The notes: generated by a model from the letters alone, not told the origin. A stretch of 17,319 nucleotides of DNA from JAIVGV01 sp035295985 (GCA_035295985.1 DATHBT010000099.1:1-17319); one strand, 5' to 3'; positions 1-8,341 are shown, counted from the stretch's first letter. Program-made: numbers and translations.

Positions 1-491
1 CCGGCGAGGACGAGACGGGCGTGACGATCCTCAGCCGCTACCCGCTCACAGACGTTGAAAGGATTGTACTCCCGCACGCCGGGCCGGGTTGCCGCCGCCG
101 CGCCGCCGTCGGCGCGACGGTTAACGTCGCCGGCACGCCCGTGCGCGTCTATTCCGTCCACGCCGAGACGCGCCTTGAGATCGAGAAGAAGACCGAGCAG
201 TGGCGCGCCGCGCTCGACTCGCTCGCGCGCCGCCCCGGCGTCCAACGCGCCGTCGTCCTCGGCGACTTCAACAGCATCAAAGGCAAGGACGTGCGCGCCG
301 CCCGAAAGCTCTTCTCCGAGTCGGACTTCACGACGCCCTTCCCCGACGACAAGTCAACCTGGAAGACCTTCGTCATCAAGCTCAAGCTCGACTGGCTCTG
401 GCTGCGCGGCCTCTCGCCCACCTCCCACGGCATCGCCAAGCACGTCAAGTTCTCCGACCACTGGCCGCTGTGGGTCAGGGCCAAGCTCTGA
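1..491 (+). CDS. Endonuclease/exonuclease/phosphatase family protein, C-terminal part (cut by left edge)
   Basis: The reading frame is open to the left edge (first full codon at position 3) and ends at TGA 489-491, so the N-terminal half and the start lie outside the window. What remains carries the hallmarks of the EEP fold (DNase I / exonuclease III / Mg-dependent phosphodiesterase superfamily). These are TGVTILSRYP (the 'G.AILSRYP' strand), VYSVHAETR, the metal-site motif VVLGDFNS, and the terminal catalytic-type SDHWPLWV just before the C-terminus. The family hydrolyses phosphodiester or phosphomonoester bonds in nucleic acids, phospholipids or inositol phosphates. The substrate cannot be read from this fragment. 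The 'R..Q' and GDFNS spacing suits a small secreted or cytosolic EEP protein. The gene converges on the TolC gene, with repeat B1 between them. Confidence 0.85.
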   Translation, partial: GEDETGVTILSRYPLTDVERIVLPHAGPGCRRRAAVGATVNVAGTPVRVYSVHAETRLEIEKKTEQWRAALDSLARRPGVQRAVVLGDFNSIKGKDVRAARKLFSESDFTTPFPDDKSTWKTFVIKLKLDWLWLRGLSPTSHGIAKHVKFSDHWPLWVRAKL

Positions 492-496
492 CGCTT

Positions 497-569
497 TGAG
501 GTTAAAACGTTTAAGGTTTGAGGTTGGGAAGATTCCCAACCTCAAACCTTAATCTTCAAACCTTAAACC
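497..569. repeat. Heptamer inverted-arm repeat, family B, copy 1 (hairpin)
   Basis: This lies in the 97-bp spacer between the convergent EEP and TolC genes. The left arm reads in 7-bp steps (GTTTAAG 509-515, GTTTGAG 516-522, GTTGGGA 523-529). The right arm is its inverted complement (TCCCAAC 534-540, CTCAAAC 541-547, CTTAATC 548-554, TTCAAAC 555-561, CTTAAAC 562-568). Positions 511-530 pair perfectly with 533-552, giving a 20-bp stem with almost no loop. It is much more AT-rich than its surroundings. A related copy lies at 9118-9208. It may double as a bidirectional terminator. On the minus strand the stem is followed by ACGTTTTAACC, a weak T-run; on the plus strand there is no T-run. Confidence 0.85.
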
Positions 570-588
570 AAACCACCCGCCGCAGGAC

Positions 589-2751
589 TCACCTGACTCG
601 TACCTGAACCTGATTCGCTTCGAGCGAGTTGCCCGTCGCGCGTTGCAGCTCCGCGGCGGCCTTGTTGAGTTCCGTCTGCGCGCGCAGCTCGTTGCCGCGG
701 GCGGTGGCGAGCGCGGTCTGGCGTTCGAGGACGAGGAAGATGGTTGATTGGCCGGCGTCGAATTTCCGCAGCTCCGAGGCGTACTGCCTCTCGCTCGCGT
801 CGCGCGCGACCGAGGCGGCGCGCAGGCGCGACTCGGCCGTGCGCACCACCTGAAGCGCGTTCCTCACGTCCACCTGGATCAACTGCTCCAACTGCTCTCG
901 CTGCGTGCGGATGCGGTCGCGCTCGACGAGCGAGCGGCCCAGTTGCGCCTCGGCCGCGCGGTTGCGCAAGGGGAGGTTCAACTGCACGCCGACGCGGAAG
1001 TTGTTGTAGCGGTTGGCGGCGAGGTTGGCGAGCGACTGGCCGTAGCCGCCGACGAGGTTTTCGGGCAGCGAACCCTGCGGCACGGGCGGGAGCAGCGCGA
1101 GGTCTGGATCGGTGATGCCGTTCAGGCGGGCCGTGAGTTGGTTGACCTGCTCGCGTATCGCGTCGCTCGAAGCCGAGAAGGGGTTCGTGGCGCGCGCCGG
1201 GTCGAGCGAGCCGGCGACGCCCGTCGCGCCGTAGCTCGCCACCAGGTCGAGCTGCGTTTTCGCCTGCTCGCGCGCGAGCCGCGTGTCCAGCTCGTTGATC
1301 GCGGCGACCACGTCCGACTGCTGTAACTCGGGCCGGTTGCCGAGCGCGGCCATGAGCGCCGTGTCTAACGAGACGGGCGGCGTCGTGGCGAGATCGACCG
1401 TGTCGGTCGGCACAATCGCGACGTTCCAGACCTCCGCCTGCCGGTTCTCGGCGATCAGATTTTTTAGATTGTTCTCGGCCCGGCCCACCTCGTCGAGCGC
1501 GGTATAGACGCTCTGCTCGAAGCCGGAGACCTGCGCCTCGGCCGCCACCACGTCAATCGGCGCGAGCAGGCCCTCGGCGACAAGTCGCTTGTTGTGCTCG
1601 TACTGCGCGCGCGCGTCGCGCACGGCGTCGCGCTGGATTTGCAGGTTCTTCAGGGCGAAGACCAGGTCCCAGTAGGCGCGCTGCACCTGCGTGATCGTCT
1701 CGATGGCGCGCTGGCGGAACTGCGCGTCGGTCAAAGAAAGATTCTTCTTCGCGATCTCGATGGCGCGGCGGTTCTGGTCGAACTCTCGGCCGCGCAGGAC
1801 GGGCTGCGTGTAGTTGAACGTGAAGGCCGTCGGGAACAGCGGGTTGAGCGCGGTGAACTGGTTGTTCGTCGTCTGCCGGATCGAGGAGAAGTCAAACCGG
1901 TAGCCGCCCCCGCCCCTCGGCGTGAGACCTTCGAGGCGGAACGTGCCGACGAGATTCGACTGCGTGAGTGCGCCGGCCGCGCCGCTCAGGAAACTGGTAG
2001 CGGGCGTCGATATGCGCTCGTAGTAGGAGAGCGAACTCAGCCGCGGATCATACGCGCCGCGCGCGCCCAGCAGGTCGAACTCAGCGGCGCGGACGTTCGC
2101 GCGCGCCACCTCTATCTCCTTCGCGTTCTGCAAGGCCAGCTCAATCGCCTCGCGCAAAGCCAGCGGACGCTGCTCGGCCATGTTGACGCCGACGCGGCCG
2201 AGTTCGGGGAGCGGCCCCGGCGTCGCGCGGAAACCTTGCGCGACCGGCGGCACGTCGAGCGGAAGCTCCGCGGGCGCTTGTGTAGGCACGCTCTCGCGGC
2301 CGGGCTGGCGCGGCTGCGGCGGCGCGGGGACTGTCTGGATAGTGCGCGGCTGGCCCTGCGTGTTCAACTGATCGAACGTCGGCACGGCGTCGAGACGCAG
2401 GGGCGCGTCCGGCTGCGACTGCCCGGCGGCCGGCGGCTGTCCCGTCGGCGTCTGCGACTGCGCCTGCGAAGGCTGCGCCGCCGGCTGCGCGCTCTGCTGA
2501 ATCTGCGCGTCGGGCGTCGCGCGCCTCGCGTTCGCGTCGGCTGGCGGCTGTTGCGCCGGCTGCTGCTGCGTGTTGGCCGAAGGCGCTGGCGTGAACGTCG
2601 GCGTGGCCGTCTGCGCGCCCGGCTGCTGCGCGTGCGCCGCGAACGCGGACGCGAGCAGCGCGAGTGAGGCGAGCGCCGGCCGCGCCTTCGTCAGCAAACG
2701 CGTGCCGTCGAATTTACCATTGCTTCCGAACATAAAAACCCTCTTGCTCAC
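589..2751 (-). CDS. TolC-family outer-membrane efflux channel
   Basis: This is the outer-membrane exit duct of a tripartite RND pump. The 720-residue product has an N-terminal signal peptide ending in AHA at about residue 41. A long Gln/Pro/Ala-rich stretch follows (about residues 42-170), then two outer-membrane efflux protein repeats: residues about 195-440 with ALREAIELALQNAKEIEVARANV and LGARGAYDP, and about 450-715 with long coiled-coil helices rich in QLGRSLVERDR- and VRTAESRLRAA-type heptads. It is larger than typical TolC/OprM (about 450-500 residues), mainly because of the low-complexity N-terminal segment. The GTG start at 2751-2749 overlaps the pump stop codon by 4 bp (GTGA). An ATG at 2733-2731, preceded by AGAGGG five bases upstream, is an equally good start and gives a more normal signal peptide. 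It is last in the operon and is probably translationally coupled to the pump. Confidence 0.93.
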   Translation of the reverse strand: MSKRVFMFGSNGKFDGTRLLTKARPALASLALLASAFAAHAQQPGAQTATPTFTPAPSANTQQQPAQQPPADANARRATPDAQIQQSAQPAAQPSQAQSQTPTGQPPAAGQSQPDAPLRLDAVPTFDQLNTQGQPRTIQTVPAPPQPRQPGRESVPTQAPAELPLDVPPVAQGFRATPGPLPELGRVGVNMAEQRPLALREAIELALQNAKEIEVARANVRAAEFDLLGARGAYDPRLSSLSYYERISTPATSFLSGAAGALTQSNLVGTFRLEGLTPRGGGGYRFDFSSIRQTTNNQFTALNPLFPTAFTFNYTQPVLRGREFDQNRRAIEIAKKNLSLTDAQFRQRAIETITQVQRAYWDLVFALKNLQIQRDAVRDARAQYEHNKRLVAEGLLAPIDVVAAEAQVSGFEQSVYTALDEVGRAENNLKNLIAENRQAEVWNVAIVPTDTVDLATTPPVSLDTALMAALGNRPELQQSDVVAAINELDTRLAREQAKTQLDLVASYGATGVAGSLDPARATNPFSASSDAIREQVNQLTARLNGITDPDLALLPPVPQGSLPENLVGGYGQSLANLAANRYNNFRVGVQLNLPLRNRAAEAQLGRSLVERDRIRTQREQLEQLIQVDVRNALQVVRTAESRLRAASVARDASERQYASELRKFDAGQSTIFLVLERQTALATARGNELRAQTELNKAAAELQRATGNSLEANQVQVRVR

Positions 2752-5700
2752 TTACCAAAGCTGCTGAAGATCGAGCCGACCGCCGCGGCCGTCCTGCGCC
2801 GCGCCCAGCGGAACGGCGCGATCAGCCCCTCGCCGATGCGGCCCCACACGCTGCTGCGGCCCAGATCGTCGAAGAGCGAGTAGAAGACCGGCACGGCCAG
2901 GAGCGTCAGCAGCAAACAGAGCGACTGGCCGCCGACGACGAGCACGCCGATGGATCGGTTCGTGCCCGAACCCGGCCCCGAGGAGAGCGTCAGCGGCAGC
3001 ATGCCGGCGACGAGCGCGATAGTCGTCATCAGGATCGGCCGCAGGCGGTCGCGGTTCGCCTGGATGATCGCGTCGTGGCGATCCAGCCCGTGCGAGCGCA
3101 GCTCGTTCGTGTGGTCGATCTGCAAGATCGCGTTCTTCTTCACCACGCCGAAGAGCAGCAGCAGGCCCAGCCCGGAGAAGATGTTGATCGTCTGCCCCAT
3201 CACCAGGAGCGAGAGGATGCCGAACGGGACGGCCAGCGGCAGCGTCAACAGGATCGTGACCGGGTGGATGAACGACTCGAACTGCGCGGCCAGCACCATG
3301 TACATGAAGATGAACGAGAGCACGATGGCGAGCATGAAGTAGTAGCCCGCGCGCCCCAGCTCCTTCGAGCGGCCGACGAGGCCCGTCTGGTAGCCCTGCT
3401 CAAGGTTCATCTCCGCGACGAACGAGTTGAGCTGATCGAGCACGGCAGACTGCGAGCCGCCCGGACGGACGTTCGAGGTCAAAGTCACGAGCCGCTGCCG
3501 GTTCAGGCGGTTGATCGACGACGGCCCCGTGCCCTCCTCGACGCGCACCAGGTTGTCGAGGCTCACCCAGCCGACCTTTGCCGAAGGCGCGAACAGGCGC
3601 GCTAGGTTCTCCTTGCTCGCGCGCGCCTCGCCCATCGCGCGAAGGCGCACGTCGTACTGATCCGCCCCCTCGTTGTAGGTCGAAACGTCCTGGCCCGCGA
3701 CGAGCACGTTCAGGCTCTGCGCGATGTCGCCGGCCTTGACGCCCAAGTCCGCCGCCCTCGCGCGGTCGATGTGGACGCGAAGCTCCGGCTTGCCCGATAC
3801 GAGCGACGAGTCGGCGTCAACCACGTCGGGGATCGTCTTCATCCGCCGCAGCAGTTCGTCCGCGTACTTTTCGAGCTTCGCGAGGTCAGGGCCGGCGATC
3901 ATGAACTGCACGTCGGCGTTGGCCTGCCCGCCGCCGGAGATGGCCTGCACCTGACCGACGTTGGCGCGCAGGTTTTTGTACTCGTCGCGCTGCAACACGT
4001 CGCGGGCGCGCGTCATCAGATCGGTCTGCGTGAGTTCGCGCTCGCTGATGGGCGTCAACCGGACGTAGATGTTCGCCTCGTTGACGAGCTGCTGCTGGCC
4101 GCCGCCGATGGTGACGAGCGTGTCGGTCACGCCGGGCAGCCGCTTCAACTCCCCGGCGATGCGCTCCACGGTCGTCGAGGTCGCGGCGAGCGTCGAGCCT
4201 TCGGCGGCGCGGACGTTGACCTCGAACTGCGACTGATCGTCAACCGGCAGAAAGTTTTTGCCGACGAACATGAAGAGCGGCACGATGCTCAGGATGACGA
4301 GCACGCACAACCCCACGATGGCCCAGCGGTGCGCCATCGACCACCTGAGCATCCACGTGTACGTGCGATCAATCGGACGGTAGAAGCGGCCTTCCTTGGA
4401 GCCGTGCTGCTCGCGCCTCGGTTGTAGGGGCAGGGCCTGTCCCCGCCCGTCCGCCTCCGCGACCGGGCGGGCCGCGGATATGCCACCCTCTACAAGTTCA
4501 TCGCCACCGGCGTGTTTATCCGGCTCGCCCGCGGTCACGCGCGACTCGTCGGCCAGCAAAGATGGGGCGTCGCCCTGTGAGGGCAGGCTGGCCGTCTCCG
4601 GCGAGCGTTCGTCCCTGCGGCGCTTGATCAGGCGCGCGGCGAGCATCGGCGTCAGCGTGAAGGAGACGAGCAGCGAGACGGCGACGGCGAACGAGGCCGT
4701 CAGCCCGAACGAGGACATGAAACGGCCGACGATGCCGCCCATGAAGCCGACGGGCAGAAACACCGCGAGCAGCGAGAGCGTCGTCGCCATGACGGCGAGG
4801 CCGATCTCGCGCGTGCCCTCGATAGCCGCCTGGAAGGGCGGCATCCCCTTCTCCTCGACGAAGCGGAAGATGTTTTCGAGGACGACGATGGCGTCGTCGA
4901 TCACGATGCCGACCATCAGGGTGAGGGCCAGCATCGTGATCATGTTGAGCGTGTAGCCCATCGCGGCCATCAGGCCGAAGGTGGCGATGATGGACGTGGG
5001 GATGGCGAGGCCGGCGATCAGGGTCGAGCGGAAGTTCCAGAGGAAGACGAAGACGACGATGGCCGCGAGGATGCTGCCTTCGACGAGGTGCGTCTTGATG
5101 GAGTTGACCGCCGCCTTGATGAAGATGGAGCTGTCGCCGATGACCTGCGCGCGCGTGCCCGCGGGAAGCGTCGGCGCGATCTCCGCGAGCCGCTCCTTGA
5201 CCGCGTCGGCCACGGCCACTGTGTTCTGCCCCGACTGCTTCGAGACGACGAGCGTCACGGCCGGCTGCCCGTTCAGGCGCGCGGTCGTGCGCTGCTCCTC
5301 CGAAGAGTCTTCCGCGTAGCCGATGTCGCTGACCTTGACGGGGTAGCCCCCGCGCGACGAGACGGCGATGTTGTTGAAGTCCGCCGGGTTCGTCACGCGC
5401 CCTAAGGTGCGGACAGTTAGCTCGCGCGTGCCCTCGTCGATGCGCCCGCCCGGCACCTCCATGTTTTGCAGGCGCACGGCCGCGGCCACCTCGGGCACGG
5501 TCACGTTGAAGGCGCGCATCTTGTCGGGGTCGAGCTTGATCTGTATCTCGCGCCGCGCGCCGCCGATCAGCTCGACGTTGCCGACGCCGTTGATACTCTC
5601 GATGCGATCCTGAATCTGCTTCTCGGCGATCTGCGTCACCTCGCGCAGCGGCCGGGGCGCGGAGACGACGACGCGAAGGACGGGCGCGGCGTCCGTGTCG

Positions 5701-6095
5701 ATGCGCTGGATGATCGGGTCTTCGGCCGTCTCGGGCAGATCGCCGCGGACGAGGTTGACCTTGTCGCGCACCTCCTGCGCCGCCACGTCGGCGTTCTTAT
5801 CCAGGAGGAACTGGACGAAGACCTGCGAGACGCCCTCGACCGAGGTGGAGCGCAGCTCGTCGATGCCGCTGATGGTGTTGACGGCCGACTCGATCTTATC
5901 CGTCACCTCGGTCTCGATCTCGCGGGGCGACGCGCCGGGGTTGACGATGGTGACGGTGATCGTCGGGAAGTCGATCTTCGGGAACAGATCGACGCCGAGC
6001 GAGAAGAACGAGAACAGCCCGACTACCGTCAGCGACAGGACGAGCATCGTCGCGAAGACGGGCCGGCGGACGCAGATTTCGGCAAGTTTCTGCAT
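2748..6095 (-). CDS. RND efflux pump permease, HAE1 (AcrB-like) family
   Basis: This is the proton-driven inner-membrane pump of the tripartite system, 1115 residues against about 1020-1050 for AcrB-type proteins. The N-terminus (VRRPVFATMLVLSLTVVGLFS, then LGVDLFPKIDFPTITV) is the classic HAE1 TM1 and porter start. The proton-relay acids are present in TM4 (GIVIDDAIVVLENIF, D400/D401), and the partner lysine is in TM10 (GVVKKNAILQIDHTNELR, K987). A second-half TM7 begins near residue 590. The extra length is a charged, low-complexity cytoplasmic linker between TM6 and TM7, about residues 492-569. Part of it (535-558) is encoded by a palindromic repeat. The ATG at 6095 is two bases from heptamer repeat A1 and has no Shine-Dalgarno sequence. 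The TolC gene overlaps its stop codon and the adaptor gene lies upstream. The substrate cannot be predicted; multidrug or toxic-compound export is likely. Confidence 0.96.
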   Translation of the reverse strand: MQKLAEICVRRPVFATMLVLSLTVVGLFSFFSLGVDLFPKIDFPTITVTIVNPGASPREIETEVTDKIESAVNTISGIDELRSTSVEGVSQVFVQFLLDKNADVAAQEVRDKVNLVRGDLPETAEDPIIQRIDTDAAPVLRVVVSAPRPLREVTQIAEKQIQDRIESINGVGNVELIGGARREIQIKLDPDKMRAFNVTVPEVAAAVRLQNMEVPGGRIDEGTRELTVRTLGRVTNPADFNNIAVSSRGGYPVKVSDIGYAEDSSEEQRTTARLNGQPAVTLVVSKQSGQNTVAVADAVKERLAEIAPTLPAGTRAQVIGDSSIFIKAAVNSIKTHLVEGSILAAIVVFVFLWNFRSTLIAGLAIPTSIIATFGLMAAMGYTLNMITMLALTLMVGIVIDDAIVVLENIFRFVEEKGMPPFQAAIEGTREIGLAVMATTLSLLAVFLPVGFMGGIVGRFMSSFGLTASFAVAVSLLVSFTLTPMLAARLIKRRRDERSPETASLPSQGDAPSLLADESRVTAGEPDKHAGGDELVEGGISAARPVAEADGRGQALPLQPRREQHGSKEGRFYRPIDRTYTWMLRWSMAHRWAIVGLCVLVILSIVPLFMFVGKNFLPVDDQSQFEVNVRAAEGSTLAATSTTVERIAGELKRLPGVTDTLVTIGGGQQQLVNEANIYVRLTPISERELTQTDLMTRARDVLQRDEYKNLRANVGQVQAISGGGQANADVQFMIAGPDLAKLEKYADELLRRMKTIPDVVDADSSLVSGKPELRVHIDRARAADLGVKAGDIAQSLNVLVAGQDVSTYNEGADQYDVRLRAMGEARASKENLARLFAPSAKVGWVSLDNLVRVEEGTGPSSINRLNRQRLVTLTSNVRPGGSQSAVLDQLNSFVAEMNLEQGYQTGLVGRSKELGRAGYYFMLAIVLSFIFMYMVLAAQFESFIHPVTILLTLPLAVPFGILSLLVMGQTINIFSGLGLLLLFGVVKKNAILQIDHTNELRSHGLDRHDAIIQANRDRLRPILMTTIALVAGMLPLTLSSGPGSGTNRSIGVLVVGGQSLCLLLTLLAVPVFYSLFDDLGRSSVWGRIGEGLIAPFRWARRRTAAAVGSIFSSFGK
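4422..4495. repeat. Palindromic repeat inside the RND pump gene
   Basis: The left end TTGTAGGGGCAGG and the right end CCACCCTCTACAA are imperfect inverted copies. Internally CCGCCCG (about 4443-4449) faces CGGGCGG (about 4464-4470), so the whole 74-bp segment is a gapped palindrome. The left end matches the end of the 136-bp element at 10778-10913 (TTGTAGGGGCGGG). Read on the minus strand it supplies about 24 residues (V535 to Q558, including GRGQALPLQ) of the TM6-TM7 linker without breaking the frame. Exact boundaries are uncertain and no target-site duplication is clear. Confidence 0.7.
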
Positions 6096-6202
6096 GATAG
6101 CTGTTAGCTGTTAGCCGTTAGCTGTTAGCAAAACCAAAAACCTGAACGAAGCTGAGAGCTGTTCTCTTCCGGCTAACAGCTAAAAGCTAACAGCTAACAG
6201 CT
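6096..6202. repeat. Heptamer inverted-arm repeat, family A, copy 1
   Basis: This fills the whole spacer between the adaptor stop and the pump start. The left arm is AGCTGTT 6099-6105, AGCTGTT 6106-6112, AGCCGTT 6113-6119, AGCTGTT 6120-6126, then AGCAAAAC. The right arm from 6171 is GG followed by CTAACAG / CTAAAAG / CTAACAG / CTAACAG, the inverted complement of the left arm. The core of about 40 bp is not repetitive. The overall plan, with AGCAAAAC ending the left arm and TTCT..CCGGCTAAC beginning the right arm, is shared with 11941-12055. In the operon mRNA the arms can fold into a long interrupted hairpin between the adaptor and pump cistrons. Confidence 0.88.
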
Positions 6203-6205
6203 TCC

Positions 6206-7492
6206 TCACTGCCTCACCGCCGCGCCGTCCTTCAACTGTTCGAGGTTGGATGTTGCGACGAGTTCGTTGGGCTGGACGCCGGATTTGATCTCGACGAGTT
6301 CACCCTCCTGCTGACCCAACTGGACGACGCGCTGCTCGGCGCGGCCGTCGCGGATGACGAAGACGTGGCGCGTCGTCTCCGTGCCGGCGACGGCGCGCAG
6401 TGGGACTAGGATCGCGGGTTCGGGCTTCGGCAGTTGCAGGCGGACGGTGGCGAACTGTCCGGGCTTGAGCAGGTTCTGGCTGTTCTCGACCTCCGCCTCG
6501 ACCGTGAGCGTGCGCGAGGCCGCCGAGACGTTCGGCGAGATGCGCGCGACGCGGCCGGCGAAGGCGCGGTCGGGGTAGGCGCTCGTCATCACCGAGACGG
6601 ACTGTCCGGGCCGTACGAGGCCGATGGACTGCTCCGGGATGTCGATGCGCAGGCGCAGCGGATTCGTGCGGACGATGGTCGCCACCTTCGACTGCGGTGA
6701 GACGTACTCGCCGAGGTCGGCCGGGCGCTCCGCGACGAAGCCGCTGATGGGCGAATAGACGACGGCGTCCGTCACCGACTTGCGGGCCTGCCGCGCCTGC
6801 GCCTCTGCGGCCTGCGCCGCGGCGCGCGCCGTCTGCACGCCCGCGTAAGACTGTCTGGCCGCGGCCAGCGCGGCCTGGTACTGCTCGCGCAGTTGATCGC
6901 GCTGCGCCCGCTGCTGATCGTAGGCCGAGCGCGAAACGTCGCCCGACTCGATCAGGCGCTCGTAGCGCGCGAGCTGCTTTTCGGCGAGGTCTAAGGCGGC
7001 GCGCGCGGCCTGCGCCTCGGCCACGTGCGCCGGGTCGAAGGGCTGTCCGGGCCGCAGGCCGAGTCGCTCCTCGGCCTGGCGTATGGCCGACTGCGCCTGG
7101 CGGGCCTGCGCTTCGGCCTGCTCTACGCGAAGGCGCGCGTCCGCGTCTTCCAAACGGACGAGCACCGCGCCGCGCTGGACGTAGGAGCCGAGATCGACGC
7201 CGACCGCGGCGACGCGCCCGCCGACGTTAGGGGCGACATCGGTCTGCGCGTCAGCCGCGAGTGAACCAGTCGCATCGATGAAGCGCGGCAGCTCGCGGAC
7301 TATGGCCGCGGCCGTCGTCACCTGCACGGCCTCGGGCGTGGCGTTAGGATCGGGCGAGTTCTGGTTGCCGTTGGCCTTGGCGCGCGAGCCGCCGCACGCG
7401 GCCGACAGGGCGGCGAGCGCGAGGAGCGCCGCGAGCGCGAGCAGTTTTACCGTTTGATTCCGAGAGAGCATGTTGACCACTTGTTCAGTCAC
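6206..7492 (-). CDS. RND efflux membrane-fusion (periplasmic adaptor) lipoprotein, HlyD/AcrA type
   Basis: This is the periplasmic adaptor that bridges the RND pump and the TolC-like channel. The N-terminus KLLALAALLALAALSAACGG is a lipoprotein signal with the acylated cysteine at residue 33 (25 residues after the second Met). It should therefore be anchored by lipid rather than by a TM helix. The order of parts is: beta-barrel/lipoyl entry (about 60-118, GRVAAVGVDLGSYVQRGAVLVRLE), a long alpha-hairpin rich in Ala/Gln/Arg (about 119-240), lipoyl return (VVYSPISGFVAERPADLGEYV), beta-barrel (RLRIDIPEQSIGLVRPGQSVSV) and membrane-proximal domain (ILVPLRAV to the end). The GTG at 7492 opens the longest frame. 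ATG at 7471 (Met8) gives a more typical lipoprotein signal and may be the true start. Neither has a clear Shine-Dalgarno sequence. It lies 51 bp after the TetR gene, with no promoter visible between them. Confidence 0.94.
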   Translation of the reverse strand: MTEQVVNMLSRNQTVKLLALAALLALAALSAACGGSRAKANGNQNSPDPNATPEAVQVTTAAAIVRELPRFIDATGSLAADAQTDVAPNVGGRVAAVGVDLGSYVQRGAVLVRLEDADARLRVEQAEAQARQAQSAIRQAEERLGLRPGQPFDPAHVAEAQAARAALDLAEKQLARYERLIESGDVSRSAYDQQRAQRDQLREQYQAALAAARQSYAGVQTARAAAQAAEAQARQARKSVTDAVVYSPISGFVAERPADLGEYVSPQSKVATIVRTNPLRLRIDIPEQSIGLVRPGQSVSVMTSAYPDRAFAGRVARISPNVSAASRTLTVEAEVENSQNLLKPGQFATVRLQLPKPEPAILVPLRAVAGTETTRHVFVIRDGRAEQRVVQLGQQEGELVEIKSGVQPNELVATSNLEQLKDGAAVRQ

Positions 7493-7543
7493 GTATGATT
7501 GCCGAGCTTCGTCGAAACATTGATCAAGCGCGATCTCCGCGCC

Positions 7544-8302
7544 TCACTTGTCGCCGCCCGCCGTCTTCTTCTTCGTCTTCCGCGCCGCCGCCGCCGGACG
7601 CTTCGATCTTTCTAACTTCTCGCCGACCGCGCGGGCTTCGACGCCGCGCAGCAGTATCTCGGTGAACTCGTCGGCCGCGCGCTCGTTCGAGATGTCGAGG
7701 AGCGTGCGGCGCTTGTCCCAGAGCGTGTTGTTGAGCGAGTGGTGGATGATCGTGCCGAGGAAGGCGCGCACGACGACCGCAGGCTCGATCTGGCGGAACG
7801 CGCCGTCGCGCTGCCGCTCGCGGACGTAGCCGCCGAGGAACTCGTACATCTGCCGGATCGTGCGCTCCCAGAACATTGCGGCGAGCTCGTGCTCTTCGAG
7901 CGCGGCGTGCGTGAGCAGACGCAGGAACTCCGGGTCGCTCTCGTGGTGGTGCATCAGCGCGCGGGCCAGCTCGGTGAAGACGGCGCGATCGTCCTTGCGG
8001 CGCAGGGCCTCGGCCAGGAATTCGCGCGGGTCGCCGAGGCTGCCCGAACACGCTTTGAAGTCGAGGATGGCCGAGTAGAGTTCCTGCTTGTTGGCGAAGT
8101 GGCGGAAGACCATCGCCTCCGACACCCCGGCGGCCTGCGCGATCTCCTTGGTCGTCGTGCCGCGGAAGCCGTGCTGCGAGAAGAGCCGCATCGCGACGAC
8201 CAGAATCTGCTGCCGCCGCTCCTCGCCGGCCATGCGGCCCCCGCCGCACTCGTGCGCCAGCGGCCCGCCGCCGCCCGCAGTCTTCTCCGCCAGTCTCGTC
8301 AT
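7544..8302 (-). CDS. TetR/AcrR-family transcriptional regulator of the efflux operon
   Basis: This is a predicted ligand-responsive repressor. The N-terminal DNA-binding domain is clear at about residues 27-75: RRQQILVVAMRLFSQHGFRGTTTKEIAQAAGVSEAMVFRHFANKQELYSAIL, with the HTH in TTTKEIAQAAGVSEAMVFRHF. An all-helical ligand/dimer domain follows, and then a Lys/Ala-rich C-terminal tail (RSKRPAAAARKTKKKTAGGDK). The ATG at 8302 is chosen because GGAAAGG (8310-8316) sits 7 bases upstream. The alternative Met25 (ATG at 8232) is where most family members would begin, and the first 24 residues (Gly-rich) have no recognisable counterpart. It is the first gene of the efflux operon. A perfect palindrome at 8342-8357 over its promoter suggests that it represses itself and the downstream pump genes. 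Confidence 0.93.
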   Translation of the reverse strand: MTRLAEKTAGGGGPLAHECGGGRMAGEERRQQILVVAMRLFSQHGFRGTTTKEIAQAAGVSEAMVFRHFANKQELYSAILDFKACSGSLGDPREFLAEALRRKDDRAVFTELARALMHHHESDPEFLRLLTHAALEEHELAAMFWERTIRQMYEFLGGYVRERQRDGAFRQIEPAVVVRAFLGTIIHHSLNNTLWDKRRTLLDISNERAADEFTEILLRGVEARAVGEKLERSKRPAAAARKTKKKTAGGDK

Positions 8303-8341
8303 CCGTTGACCTTTCCGCTGAAAATCTTCGCCCGGGTAGAA

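Noticed and set aside
1594..2667. 357-residue plus-strand ORF opposite the TolC gene
   Set aside because: It is an antisense shadow, extremely Arg-rich towards its end. The minus-strand frame is clearly TolC-like.
6096..6202. CRISPR array
   Set aside because: The repeat units are only 7 bp and directly abutting, with no spacers and inverted arms. No cas genes are present.
7493..7543. Separate promoter for the adaptor gene (TTGATC near 7524-7529)
   Set aside because: No -10-like hexamer sits at a suitable spacing. TTGATCAA is an isolated 8-bp palindrome.
7524..8249. 241-residue minus-strand ORF overlapping the TetR gene
   Set aside because: It is an out-of-frame shadow, Arg/Ala/Gly-rich with no family motif. 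The overlapping TetR frame has a clear HTH domain.
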